A stretch of 18,048 nt of DNA from NCBI GenBank assembly GCA_039812545.1, contig JBDIAR010000058.1, forward strand, positions 1 to 18,048. The letters run 5' to 3'. Below are positions 7,586-16,754 of this stretch, piece by piece. Below the pieces are notes generated by a model, which worked only from the letters and a program-made list of their open reading frames with translations, did no database searches and was not told where the DNA came from. The position numbers and the translations under genes were made by a program. Numbering within the stretch: the stretch's first letter is position 1; every line of letters begins with the position of its first letter. The stretch comes from JBDIAR01 sp039812545. Lineage in GTDB: Bacteria; Actinomycetota; Actinomycetes; Actinomycetales; Dermatophilaceae.

Positions 7586-7676
7586 CAGCTGATCGGGCCC
7601 ACTTGTGCTGACCTGCTCGAACCCTCGCTGACCTGCTGCTGCAACCCTGGATCAGCGCGGTTCGAGCCGGTCAGCG
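7586..7676 (-). repeat. Right imperfect inverted repeat of the nuclease cassette
   Basis: This is the counterpart of 6369-6459. Read on the minus strand it shows the same order and spacing of motifs: GCTGATC, GTTGCAGCAGCAGGTCAGC (7645-7627), GTTCGAGCAGGTCAGC (7622-7607) and a degenerate third unit ending GATCAGCTG (7594-7586). Its inner edge is 114 bp upstream of the nuclease start codon, and its outer edge lies 13 bp before the stop of the next gene. Confidence 0.85.
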
Positions 7677-7689
7677 CGACGGCGGCGGG

Positions 7690-9030
7690 TCAGTCGCCCA
7701 GCGCGCGCCGCACCAACTCGGCCAGCCGCCCCTGCTCCCGTTCCCGCAGTTCGTACCGCGCCCGCGTCATCGGCTTGCCGACCGTCAGGACCCGGGTGAT
7801 GTCGATCGGCGTACCGGACACCACGGCGTCCACCGGGCAGGCCTCGATGGTCGCGGCCAGGTCGGCCACCTGCGCCGCGCCGTACCCCATCGCCGGCAGG
7901 ATTCCCCGGGCGTTGGGGTACGTGGCGTACGTCGCCGCCAGCGAGCCCTCGGCATACGGGCTCGGGTCCACGATCTCGGCGGCCCCGGCGGCCCGCGCGC
8001 CGACGACCCCGGCGCCGAAGGACATCGAGCCGTGCGTCAGCGTCGGCCCGTCCTCGATGACGACGACCCGCCGACCGGCGACCACGCTCGGGTCCTCGAC
8101 CGTGACGGGACTGTCGCACCGCAGGATCGTCGCCCCCGGGTTCAGCTCGCGGCAACTCGCCTCGACGGCCTCGATTTGCGCGAGGCTCGCGGAGTCGCAC
8201 TTGTTGACGACGACGACCGAGGCCATCCGCACGTTCGCCTCGCCGGGGTGGTATGCCGCTTCGTCGCCGGCGCGCAGCGGGTCGGCGAGGACGATGTGCA
8301 GGTCCGGCCGGTAGAACGGCAGGTCGTTGTTGCCGCCGTCCCAGAGGATCACGTCGGCCTCGGCCTCGGCGGCCCGGATGATCCGCTCGTAGTCGACCCC
8401 GGCGTACACGACGAAACCGTTGTCGATGTGGGGTTCGTACTCCTCGCGTTCCTCGATCGTGCAGTCGTACCGGTCCAGGTCGGCATATGTCTCGAAGCGC
8501 TGGCAGGCCTGAGCGGACAGCTCGCCGTAGGGCATCGGATGGCGGATCGCGACGACCCTCTTGCCGAGGTCGGCGAGGATCCGCGACAGGTAGCGCGTGG
8601 TCTGCGACTTGCCGACACCGGTGCGCACCGCGGTCACCGCGATGACCGGCTTGCTGCTCTCGATCATCGTGTGCGCGGCGGACAGCAGCCAGTAGTCGGC
8701 TCCGGCGGCGATGCACTGCGAGGCCAGGTGCATGACCCTGGTATGCGGGACGTCGCTGTACGAGAACACCGCCACGTCGATCCGTTCGCGCCGGACGAGG
8801 TCCGCGAGTCCAGCCTCGTCGACGATCGGAATCCCTTGCGGATAAAGGGCACCCGCGAGCTCGGCCGGATACGCGCGCCCCGCGATATCGGGGATCTGCG
8901 CCGCCGTGAAGGCGATCACCTCGTATGCCGGGTCGTCGCGGAAGACGACGTTGAAGTTGTGGAAGTCGCGTCCTGCGGCTCCGATGATGACGACACGGCG
9001 GACTCCAGCCGCCGGACCGGTCGACGTCAT
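7690..9030 (-). CDS. Cyclic 2,3-diphosphoglycerate synthase-family P-loop protein
   Basis: A 446-residue protein matching the family annotated as cyclic 2,3-diphosphoglycerate synthase (CpgS in methanogens, which closes the ring of 2,3-diphosphoglycerate using ATP). The N-terminus is a Rossmann-like segment, VVIIGAAGRDFHNFN (13-27). A P-loop follows at about 134-142 (AVRTGVGKS), then DGGNND (231-236) and NKCD (276-279), the last being a guanine-specificity signature in GTPases. No signal peptide or membrane segment is present. The start is supported by GGAG 6 nt before the ATG. The biochemical role in bacteria is uncertain to me, and the NKCD motif leaves ATP versus GTP open. It is read in the same direction as the upstream transporter operon, 158 bp away. 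Confidence 0.85.
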   Translation of the reverse strand: MTSTGPAAGVRRVVIIGAAGRDFHNFNVVFRDDPAYEVIAFTAAQIPDIAGRAYPAELAGALYPQGIPIVDEAGLADLVRRERIDVAVFSYSDVPHTRVMHLASQCIAAGADYWLLSAAHTMIESSKPVIAVTAVRTGVGKSQTTRYLSRILADLGKRVVAIRHPMPYGELSAQACQRFETYADLDRYDCTIEEREEYEPHIDNGFVVYAGVDYERIIRAAEAEADVILWDGGNNDLPFYRPDLHIVLADPLRAGDEAAYHPGEANVRMASVVVVNKCDSASLAQIEAVEASCRELNPGATILRCDSPVTVEDPSVVAGRRVVVIEDGPTLTHGSMSFGAGVVGARAAGAAEIVDPSPYAEGSLAATYATYPNARGILPAMGYGAAQVADLAATIEACPVDAVVSGTPIDITRVLTVGKPMTRARYELREREQGRLAELVRRALGD

Positions 9031-9047
9031 GGGGATCTCCCAACGGC

Positions 9048-9053
9048 TAAGGT
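9048..9053 (+). promoter_or_regulatory. -10 box facing away from the cDPG-synthase-like gene
   Basis: TAAGGT fits TANNNT and stands 7 nt before a GTG at 9061. The stretch closely resembles the ligD start region: after the box both read TCGACCG and then GTGAC. It would drive a short plus-strand leaderless transcript divergent from the neighbouring gene. Confidence 0.35.
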
Positions 9054-9060
9054 CGACCGC

Positions 9061-9087
9061 GTGACCGACACACCCTGCGCTGAGTAG
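9061..9087 (+). CDS. Possible 8-codon leaderless mini-ORF (gene remnant or leader peptide)
   Basis: GTG to TAG encodes MTDTPCAE. MTD is a common start of actinobacterial proteins, and the upstream TANNNT box is well placed. No further plus-strand gene follows before the transporter operon end at 9189. It may be the stump of a decayed gene or a short regulatory peptide. Chance occurrence is also quite possible. Confidence 0.25.
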   Translation: MTDTPCAE

Positions 9088-9102
9088 TCCTGGCTGTGGG
9101 AC

Positions 9103-9147
9103 CCGCCATGGGCGAGTCTATTCCGCCCACCGCCGACCGCCATGGGC
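9103..9147. repeat. 11-bp direct repeat and weak hairpin after the transporter operon
   Basis: CCGCCATGGGC occurs at 9103-9113 and again at 9137-9147. Between them TGGGCG (9109-9114) and CGCCCA (9124-9129) can pair around a 9-nt loop. This lies just beyond the stop of the last transporter gene and could help end transcription, but it lacks a T tract on the minus strand. Confidence 0.25.
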
Positions 9148-9188
9148 CTTCTGTCCTGTCGGGGACGTCACACCACGAAGGTCCGGCC

Positions 9189-10270
9189 TTACACGACGAC
9201 GGTCTCGACGCGCTCCACGTTTTCCGGGAAGTGGCACGCGACCTGATGATCAGCGCGCAGGTCGACCAACGGCGGTTCCGTTGTGGCGCAAACCTCTTGG
9301 GCCTTCCAGCACCGCGTGCGGAACCGGCACCCGGACGGCGGATTGACCGGCGAGGGGACGTCGCCGGTGAGCCGGATCCGCTCGCGCTTGTGTCGGCGCG
9401 AGGTGTCCGGGATCGGGACGGCCGAGAGCAGGGCCACCGTGTACGGGTGCATCGGGCGCTCGTACAGCTCGTCCCGGTCGGCGATCTCGACGATCTTGCC
9501 GAGGTACATGACGGCGATCCGGTCGGAGATGTGGCGCACCACCGACAGGTCGTGGGCGATCGTCACATAGGTCAGGCCGAACTCGCCCTGCAGGTCTTCC
9601 AGCAGGTTGATGACCTGCGCCTGGATGGAGACGTCGAGCGCGGAGACGGGTTCGTCGGCGACGATCAGCTTGGGCCGCAGCGCAAGTGAGCGGGCGATCC
9701 CGATGCGCTGGCGCTGCCCGCCGGAGAACTCGTGCGGATACCGGTTGTAATGCTCGGGATTCAGCCCGACCAGCGCGAGCAATTCCTGGACGGCCTTCTT
9801 GCGACCCTGCGGCGTCGCGATCCCCTGGATGGCGAACGGGGCCCCCACGATGGACCCCACCGTATGCCGTGGGTTCAGTGAGCCGTACGGGTCCTGGAAG
9901 ATCATCTGGATATCGCGGCGCAGCGGGCGCATCTGGCCCCGGGACAGATGCGTGATGTCCTGGCCCTCGAAAAGCACGCTCCCGCCGGTGGGTTCGATGA
10001 GGCGGGTCAGCATGCGACCGGTCGTGGTCTTCCCACAACCGGATTCGCCCACCAGCGAAAGCGTTTCACCGCGGCGCACCGAAAACGTCAGGCCGTCAAC
10101 GGCCTTGACGTCGCCGCTGTGGCGCTTGAGCAGTCCCTTGGTGATCGGGAAGTACTTCTGCAGGTCGCGCACGACGACGAGTTCGTCGCCCGACCCGGAG
10201 CGCGGTTGCGGGGCAACGGGTTCGGCGGTCTGCGGGGCAGTGGTCTGCGGGGCAGTGGTCTCGGCAGTGG

Positions 10271-10274
<4 letters not shown>
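9189..10274 (-). CDS. Opp/Dpp-type peptide ABC transporter ATPase (F subunit)
   Basis: A 361-residue cytoplasmic ATPase that powers peptide import with the D subunit. Walker A GESGCGKT is at 76-83, the Q-loop FQDP near 126-129, the signature SGGQRQR at 184-190, Walker B LIVADE at 203-208 and the switch His at 241. The C-terminus has the oligopeptide/dipeptide transporter extension: HPYTVALLSAVPIPD (276-290), then a Cys cluster, CRFRTRC with a further Cys at 329. The frame is open upstream, but I chose the ATG at 10274 because it overlaps the stop of the D gene in an ATGA junction and the extra upstream codons do not resemble the family. The first 25 residues are a low-complexity TAPQ-rich tail made by a DNA repeat. 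It is the last gene of the operon. Confidence 0.93.
10227..10268 (-). repeat. 15-bp tandem repeat in the start of the F-subunit gene
   Basis: GGTCTGCGGGGCAGT is present twice exactly (10227-10241 and 10242-10256), followed by a shortened third copy (GGTCTCGGCAGT). On the coding strand it produces repeated T-T-A-P-Q residues at the N-terminus of the ATPase. The repeat is in frame, so copy-number change would alter only the tail length. Confidence 0.9.
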
Positions 10275-11400
<1,126 letters not shown>

Positions 11401-11404
<4 letters not shown>

Positions 11405-12414
11405 GACAACCTCACCCGCGGGTCGACGACGGCATACATCAGGTCCACGACGAGGTTCGCGACGACGATGAAGATCGTCGCGATCAGGACCACCCCGAGA
11501 ACCTTCGGCAAGTCATTGGCCTGGATCGCGTCCACGGCGTACTTGCCGATCCCGGGAAGGGAGAACGTCGACTCGGTCAAGATGGCGCCACCGAGCAGCG
11601 CGCCGAGGTCGAGTCCGAAGATGGTGAGGATGGGCGTCAGGGCGGCCCGCAACCCGTGCTTGACGATGACCTGGCCCTCGGGCAGCCCCTTGGCCCGGGC
11701 CGTGCGGATGAAGTCCTCGTTCATCGTCTCCAGCATCCCGGCACGGGTGAGACGGGCGTACATGGCGGCATACAGGAAGGCGAGCGTGATCCACGGCAGG
11801 AGCAGGCGATAGGCCCACTCGAGGGGGTTCGCCGCCTGGGTGGGGTCACTGCCGCCCGGCGCGGTCCAATGCAGGCCGTAACTGAAGATCGTCAGGCAGA
11901 GCAGACCGGTGAAGAAGATGGGCAGCGACACCCCGGCCAGGGCGACCGTCATCATCGTGCGATCGAGGGCGCTCCCGCGCCGGACCGCCGAGATCACCCC
12001 GGTCACGACGCCACCGATCAACCAGAGGACCGCGGCGCCGAGCGCGAGGGACAGGGTTACCGGGAGTCGGCCGAGCAACTCCGGCAGGACGGGTCGCTGG
12101 GTGATGAAGGAGTAGCCGACGCAGGGAGCCGGGCAGTACTCCGGCTCCGGGCCGAACTGGTACGTCTGACCCGCCACGAGGCCTTTGACGAACCGGCCGT
12201 ACTGCTGCCACAGCGGATCGGTGAAGCCGAGCTTGACGGCCGTCTCGTGGATCTGGGCGGCGCCGGCGGACTTGCCGACATAACGAGAGGCGAGGTCGTC
12301 GGCGGTCGCACCGCCCAGGCGCGGGACGAGGAAGAAGATCGCGAAGGTCACCGCGGTGATGACGAGGAGCAGGACGACGGCCTGGATCAGCCGGCGTACC
12401 AGGTACGTGACCAT
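11401..12414 (-). CDS. Opp/Dpp-type peptide ABC transporter permease (B subunit)
   Basis: A 337-residue inner-membrane permease. The conserved start MVTYLVRRLIQAVVLLLVITAV forms the first membrane helix. A long external loop (about 32-115) contains a Cys pair in EYCPAPC, and five further helices follow from about 118 to 328. The EAA-type loop that contacts the ATPase is at about 233-256 (EDFIRTARAKGLPEG). ESTFSLPGIGKYAVDAI and the VVDPRVRLS end are typical of DppB/OppB. An AGAGGA ribosome binding site precedes the ATG at 12414. A strong hairpin separates it from the upstream binding-protein gene, while it overlaps the downstream D gene by 4 bases. Confidence 0.94.
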
Positions 12415-12448
12415 CGAGTCCTCTCGGGGAAATGTTCGAAGGCCCGCG

Positions 12449-12482
12449 GGTGCCGGCGCGTTCTGGCGAACGCGCCGGCACC
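12449..12482 (-). promoter_or_regulatory. Intercistronic hairpin between binding-protein and permease B genes
   Basis: A perfect 14-bp stem (GGTGCCGGCGCGTT paired with AACGCGCCGGCACC) encloses a 6-nt loop, 34 bp downstream of the lipoprotein stop. No T tract follows on the minus strand, so it is not a classical intrinsic terminator. Similar hairpins in importer operons slow 3' exonucleases or attenuate read-through, keeping binding protein in excess over the permease. That role is inferred here. Confidence 0.65.
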
Positions 12483-12516
12483 ACGACGGGACGGCGACGA
12501 CGAGGTCGTCGCGCGG

Positions 12517-14304
12517 TTACTTCTTGCTGGTGCCGATCGCCGTGTAGTCGTACTGGCTCAGGGCCGGGTTGGCGAACACATTGGTCAGGTACGGCGGACG
12601 GTACAGCATCCCCTTGGCGTAAACGCCGGGGATGACGAGCGCCTGCTCCATGACCATCTTGTCGATCTCGCCCCAGATGGCCTCGCGCTTGGCCGTGTCG
12701 GCCTCGACGAGAGCCGCGTCGATCTTGGCGTCGATCTCGGGAACCTTGATCCCGAGGTTCGTGTTGCCGGCCGCGCGGATGACGCGGCTGTCGACGATCT
12801 GCTGGAGGAAGCCGTAACCGTCCGGCCAGTCGGCGCCCCACCCGTAGGTAAGGATGCCCAGCCCGTTGGCCTTGACGAAGTCCGGCTTACCGGCATACAG
12901 CTTGAAGTAGTCGCCCGACGGGTAACCCTTCAGGTTGACCTTGATCCCGACCTGAGCCAGCGACTGCTGCGCGGACTCGGCCCATGCCTTCTCCTTGGAC
13001 CGGTCGGCCCGGAAGGACATGTTGGTCTCGAAGCCGTTCGGCTTGCCGCATGCGGTGAGGGCTTCCTTGGCCTTGGCCTGGTCGCCCTTCGGGTTGTCCT
13101 TGGCGCCGTACAGGTCGAAGTCGACGTGGCCGGGGACGGTGGGCGGCAGCAGGCCGGTGGCGATGTCGCCGCCGGTCTTGCCGCCGTAGGCGCGCTGGTA
13201 GCCCTCCTTGCTGATGGCATACAGGACGGCCTTGCGGCAGTCGACGTTGTCGAACGGCGGCACCGAGGCACTGATGACCGAGAACCACGTGCGGGTCGTC
13301 GGGGCGATGTCGGTGTTGGCGAGCTTGGTCGGGTCGGCCAGCAACGCGGCCTGAGTCTCCGGCAGCACACCGGATCCGGCCACGTCGACGTCCAGTTCAC
13401 CGGCGAGCAGACGCTGGTCGAGGTCCGGGCCGTTGACCCCGAGTTCGATCGTGATCTTGTCGGGCGAGGCGAGCCGGCCGGCGTCGGGATCGGTCTTGGC
13501 GTCGTACTGGTCGTTGCGCTCCAGCACGTACCGCTTCTTCGGCTCGTACGTGGTGAACTTGTACGGGCCCGAGGAGATGTAGGTCTCCTTGTACTTGGCA
13601 CCGGTGTCCTTGGCCTGCGGGACCGGCGCCGTCGCCGGAAGCTGAGCCAGGTAGTCGAAGCCGGAGAAGGACTGGTTGAGGTGGAAGACGATCGTCTTGT
13701 CGTCCGGGGTCTCGATGCTCTTCAGGTCCGACGCCTTGGCCCCCTTGTAGACCGAGAAGCCCTTCGGAACGTCCTTGAGGAAGTCGTTGAAGTAGGTCGG
13801 CCCGTTGGGGAAGGTGTCCTTGTCGAGCTGACGGGCCACCCCGTATGCGACGTCCTTGCTCGTGATCGGCGTGCCGTCCTGGAACTTCAGGCCGTCGCGC
13901 AGGGTGTAGGTCCACGTCTTGAAGTTGTCGCTCGGCTTGCCCAGGGTGGTCGCGAGGTCCGGGACCAGTTCCGGCTTGCCCGGGGTCGACTTGAAGACGA
14001 CCAGGGTGCGGGCGTAGTTGCGGAGCAGGTTCCAGCTCATTCCGTAGTAGGTGTCACCGGTGTCGACCGAGTCCCAGTCCTCGGTGACCGCCATCCGCAG
14101 CGTGCCGCCCTTTTCCGTCGACGCGTTGTAGATCTTGTCGACCCCGGCGTTCTGGACCGGTGTCGCGGCGGCCCCGTTGCCGCCGGACCCCGAGCTTGCG
14201 GGCGCGTTCGTGTTCTGTGCCGTGGTGCCGCCGCCACCGCAGGCGGCCAAGCCCACGGCGAGCAGGGCAACGGTGGCCCCCAGTCCCACTCTCTTGTGCA
14301 TCAT
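12517..14304 (-). CDS. Peptide ABC transporter substrate-binding lipoprotein (family 5)
   Basis: A 595-residue extracellular lipoprotein that would deliver peptides, or another family-5 ligand, to the permeases. The signal peptide MMHKRVGLGATVALLAVGLAAC ends in a lipobox (LAAC) with Cys22 as the lipidated residue, followed by a Gly/Ser/Thr-rich tether to about 55. The family-5 fold is shown by GGTLRMAVTEDWDSVDT, LVPDLATTL, WTYTLRDGLKFQDGTPITSKDVAYGV, a segment around ISSGPYKF and the late NPALSQYDYTAIGTSKK end. AAGGAG lies upstream of the double ATG at 14304. The ligand cannot be read from sequence; family members also bind nickel, sugars or signalling peptides. The gene lies between permeases C and B. 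Confidence 0.94.
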   Translation of the reverse strand: MMHKRVGLGATVALLAVGLAACGGGGTTAQNTNAPASSGSGGNGAAATPVQNAGVDKIYNASTEKGGTLRMAVTEDWDSVDTGDTYYGMSWNLLRNYARTLVVFKSTPGKPELVPDLATTLGKPSDNFKTWTYTLRDGLKFQDGTPITSKDVAYGVARQLDKDTFPNGPTYFNDFLKDVPKGFSVYKGAKASDLKSIETPDDKTIVFHLNQSFSGFDYLAQLPATAPVPQAKDTGAKYKETYISSGPYKFTTYEPKKRYVLERNDQYDAKTDPDAGRLASPDKITIELGVNGPDLDQRLLAGELDVDVAGSGVLPETQAALLADPTKLANTDIAPTTRTWFSVISASVPPFDNVDCRKAVLYAISKEGYQRAYGGKTGGDIATGLLPPTVPGHVDFDLYGAKDNPKGDQAKAKEALTACGKPNGFETNMSFRADRSKEKAWAESAQQSLAQVGIKVNLKGYPSGDYFKLYAGKPDFVKANGLGILTYGWGADWPDGYGFLQQIVDSRVIRAAGNTNLGIKVPEIDAKIDAALVEADTAKREAIWGEIDKMVMEQALVIPGVYAKGMLYRPPYLTNVFANPALSQYDYTAIGTSKK

Positions 14305-14378
14305 CTAATTGCTTCTCCTTGTCGGTGATGGAGCACTCGGTCCGATGTCTGACGGCCGGTCGATGAACGGTCGCCGGG

Positions 14379-15377
14379 TCATCTGGCCCGAGGGTCGAGG
14401 GCGTCCCGCAGTCCGTCTCCGAAGAGGTTGAAGGCGAGGACGGTGAGGAAGATGGCCAGGCCCGGCGGGAACATGAACGCCGGGTCGACCGTGTACCACT
14501 TGCCGGCCTGGGCGAGCATTCCGCCCCAGGTGGCGGTCGGGGGCTGCACGCTGACGCCCAGGAAGGACAGCGCCGCCTCGAAGAGGATATTGGACGGGAT
14601 CAACAACGTGGCATACACCAAGATGGGCGCGATCAGGTTGGGCATGAGGTCTTTGATCAGGATCCGGGTGTGGCTGGAGCCGAGGCTGAGGGAGGCGTCG
14701 ATGAACTCGCGCTCCCGCAACGACAGGGTCTGACCGCGCACGATGCGCCCGATATAGGGCCAGCTGAAGAACCCGATGACGAAAATCAGGAAGGCGATCC
14801 GCAGCCCGTCGCCGCTGAGCCCGAACGCCTCGTCCGGAATCGCGCCGACGATGGCGAGGGCGAACACCAGCAGCGGGAACGCCAAGAAGATGTCCATCAA
14901 GCGGCTGATGAAGGTGTCGGTCTTGCCACCGAAGTAGCCGGCGATCACGCCCATGACCGTCCCGATGGCGACGGACAGGACAGTGGCCAGGAAGGCGACG
15001 AGCAGCGAGATGCGCGACCCGTACACGATCCGCGAGAACACGTCGCGTCCGTTGATCGGTTCGACGCCCAGCAGGAAGTCCCGGCTGATCCCGCCGTACG
15101 GACCGATCGGCAGGGCGGTATCCGGATCGACGAGGTCCTCGTGGAAGTCGTTCGGGGGATGGCCGAGCAGAGACACGATCAGCGGGGCGAACACGGCCAC
15201 GAGGATGAAGAAGATGACGATGAACGCCCCGGCCATGGCGACCTTGTCGCGGCGAAGCCGACGCCACGCGATCTGCCAGAGGGAGCGTCCCTCGATGGCC
15301 GCCCCATCGCCGAGTCCCTCGGGGAGTTCCGGAAGCGGCTCCCCGGGAGACAGCGGAGCTTCGAGCGGGACACTCAC
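14379..15377 (-). CDS. Opp/Dpp-type peptide ABC transporter permease (C subunit)
   Basis: A 332-residue inner-membrane permease and first gene of the operon. A Pro/Glu-rich cytoplasmic tail of about 30 residues leads to WQIAWRRLRRDKVAMAGAFIVIFF, the typical OppC-type first helix. An external loop with the DFLLGVEPINGRDVFSRIVYGSR segment follows, then five more helices. The EAA loop is at about 222-247 (EREFIDASLSLGSSHTRILIKDLMPN). The LSFLGVSVQPPTATWGGML motif and the end NLFGDGLRDALDPR are diagnostic of the DppC/OppC family. I chose GTG at 15377 because AGAGAGG precedes it; a GTG at 15440 would add 21 residues but has no ribosome binding site. It is separated from the lipoprotein gene by 74 bp. 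Confidence 0.92.
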   Translation of the reverse strand: MSVPLEAPLSPGEPLPELPEGLGDGAAIEGRSLWQIAWRRLRRDKVAMAGAFIVIFFILVAVFAPLIVSLLGHPPNDFHEDLVDPDTALPIGPYGGISRDFLLGVEPINGRDVFSRIVYGSRISLLVAFLATVLSVAIGTVMGVIAGYFGGKTDTFISRLMDIFLAFPLLVFALAIVGAIPDEAFGLSGDGLRIAFLIFVIGFFSWPYIGRIVRGQTLSLREREFIDASLSLGSSHTRILIKDLMPNLIAPILVYATLLIPSNILFEAALSFLGVSVQPPTATWGGMLAQAGKWYTVDPAFMFPPGLAIFLTVLAFNLFGDGLRDALDPRAR

Positions 15378-15681
15378 CCGATCGCACCTCTCTGTCGATC
15401 CGACCCCGACGCCGGCCGAGCCCGAGGTTCGTTCGGGCACGGTCGGCTCATCATGGTCACTCTCGACCCTCCCGGCAAGTGGCCCGGCACCGCGAGTTGC
15501 CGAATCGTGACGCCATGTTCACCGGGACGATCATCGGCGGGGGCGCGGTGCGACACATGCGGTTATGGATCCCCAAGCTGTTGAGCCGGACCGCTGCGCG
15601 AGTTGGGCGGGCGGCGGACAGCGGTTGCCCGCACAATGAGGCAACAGGCGAGCAGCATCGGGCGAACTCGGAGGGACGCTG
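15378..15681. other. Divergent intergenic region (304 bp)
   Basis: This region should hold the promoters of the transporter operon (minus) and of the reductase gene (plus). I see no gene in it. A possible 6-bp paired element, GCGGGC (15607-15612) with GCCCGC (15627-15632), lies ahead of the reductase. CACAAT (15632-15637) could be a -10 but has no matching -35. No convincing promoter for the transporter operon could be picked by eye. Confidence 0.5.
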
Positions 15682-16728
15682 ATGGCATACGCGACGGAAC
15701 ACCCCGCGACGACGCGGCCGACGGTGCTCGTCACCGGCGGGACGGGTTTCCTCGGTGCGCATTGTCTGTTGGCCCTGGACCGAGCCGGGTATGCCGTGCG
15801 CACGACGGTGCGGTCGGCAGGCCGGGAGCCGGTGTTGCGCGAACTACTCGCCGCCGGTGGCGCGCCGACCCTTCCCGTCCAGGTGGTCGAGGCCGATCTG
15901 ACGCGCGAGGAGGGTTGGCTGGCCGCGGTGACCGGTTGCCGATACGTCCTGCACGTGGCCTCGCCCTTTCCCGGTGAGGTGCCGAAGGATCCGCAGGAGT
16001 TGATCGTGCCCGCCCGGGAGGGGACGCTGCGCGTGCTGCGGGCGGCCCGGCGGGCCGGGGTGCAGCGGGTCGTGCTCACCTCGTCGTTCGCGGCGATCGG
16101 GTACGGGCACGGTGACGTGCGCCGGCCCTTCACCGAGGCCGACTGGAGCGACGTCGGCGGAAACATCGGCGCCTATCCGTTGTCGAAGACCCTGGCCGAG
16201 CGTGCCGCGTGGGACCTGGTCCGCCGCGAGGGCGGTGCGGAACTCGCGGTCGTCAACCCGGTCGCGATCCTCGGGCCCGTCCTCGGTCCGGACTACTCGA
16301 CGTCGATCGCGTTGCTGCGCCGGATGCTGCGCGGGGACCTGCCGGGTCTGCCGAAGATCTCGTTCGGGATCGTCGACGTCCGAGACGTGGCCGAGCTGCA
16401 CGTCCTGGCGATGACAGCGCCGGAGGCGGCCGGGGAGCGTTTTCTCGCCGTCGCCGGGCGGTTCATGTCGGTCGCCGACATCGCCGCGGTGTTGCGAGCG
16501 CGTCTGGGGCCGGCAGCCGATCGGGTGTCGACCCGGGTTCTGCCGAACTGGTTGGTCCGCCTGGCCGCGTTGCGCGACGCCTCGATCCGGCCCAGCTTGG
16601 CCGGGCTGGGCAGGCAGAAGTCGGCCTCGAACGCCAAGGCCCGCGAACTGCTCGGCTGGCAACCCCGGCCCAACGAAGAGGCGATCGTCGCCACCGCGGA
16701 GTCGCTGATGGCATGCGGCCAGCTCTGA
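15682..16728 (+). CDS. NAD(P)-dependent extended short-chain reductase/epimerase (dihydroflavonol reductase-like)
   Basis: A 348-residue cytosolic oxidoreductase of the extended SDR type. The nucleotide-binding motif TGGTGFLG is at 18-25, a central VLTSS strand at 131-135 supplies a candidate catalytic Ser, and the YPLSK motif places Tyr165 and Lys169 as the catalytic pair. VNPVAILGPVLGPD (191-204) and VDVRDVAELHVLAM (231-244) match the dihydroflavonol-4-reductase/cinnamoyl-CoA reductase-like branch that bacteria use for aldehyde or ketone reduction. The true substrate is unknown. GGAGGG stands 6 nt before the ATG. The gene is convergent with the hydratase gene, with only 26 bp between the stops and no evident terminator. 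Confidence 0.9.
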   Translation: MAYATEHPATTRPTVLVTGGTGFLGAHCLLALDRAGYAVRTTVRSAGREPVLRELLAAGGAPTLPVQVVEADLTREEGWLAAVTGCRYVLHVASPFPGEVPKDPQELIVPAREGTLRVLRAARRAGVQRVVLTSSFAAIGYGHGDVRRPFTEADWSDVGGNIGAYPLSKTLAERAAWDLVRREGGAELAVVNPVAILGPVLGPDYSTSIALLRRMLRGDLPGLPKISFGIVDVRDVAELHVLAMTAPEAAGERFLAVAGRFMSVADIAAVLRARLGPAADRVSTRVLPNWLVRLAALRDASIRPSLAGLGRQKSASNAKARELLGWQPRPNEEAIVATAESLMACGQL

Positions 16729-16754
16729 GGTCCGAACCCGGTCAGCTCCGGCCG

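Larger units (their letters stand above)
6369..7676. mobile_element. Putative inverted-repeat-bounded nuclease cassette (about 1.3 kb)
   Basis: A single gene, the AbiEi-HTH/DUF559 protein, and 114 bp of upstream non-coding DNA are enclosed by 77-91 bp inverted repeats. The unit sits tightly between the ligD stop (6355) and the stop of the next gene (7690). I see no transposase and no clear target-site duplication at either the 77-bp or 91-bp boundary. Mobility is therefore inferred only from the repeat geometry. The repeats could instead be paired regulatory or termination sequences. Confidence 0.45.

Noticed and set aside
6383..7662. Classical insertion sequence
   Set aside because: There is no transposase gene and no direct target duplication at the repeat edges; I therefore call only a putative cassette.
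12449..12482. Rho-independent terminator ending the binding-protein transcript
   Set aside because: The stem is excellent, but no T tract follows on the transcribed strand and co-directional permease genes continue, so an intercistronic hairpin is the better reading.
11656..14328. Plus-strand open frame of about 890 codons opposite the permease B and binding-protein genes
   Set aside because: Low-complexity composition and no motifs; both opposite-strand genes are certain.
15375..15440. Longer start for the permease C gene at GTG 15440
   Set aside because: No ribosome binding site precedes it and the additional residues are not family-like; GTG 15377 has AGAGAGG upstream.
15632..15637. CACAAT as the reductase promoter -10
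   Set aside because: No -35 at suitable distance; kept only as a remark in the intergenic entry.
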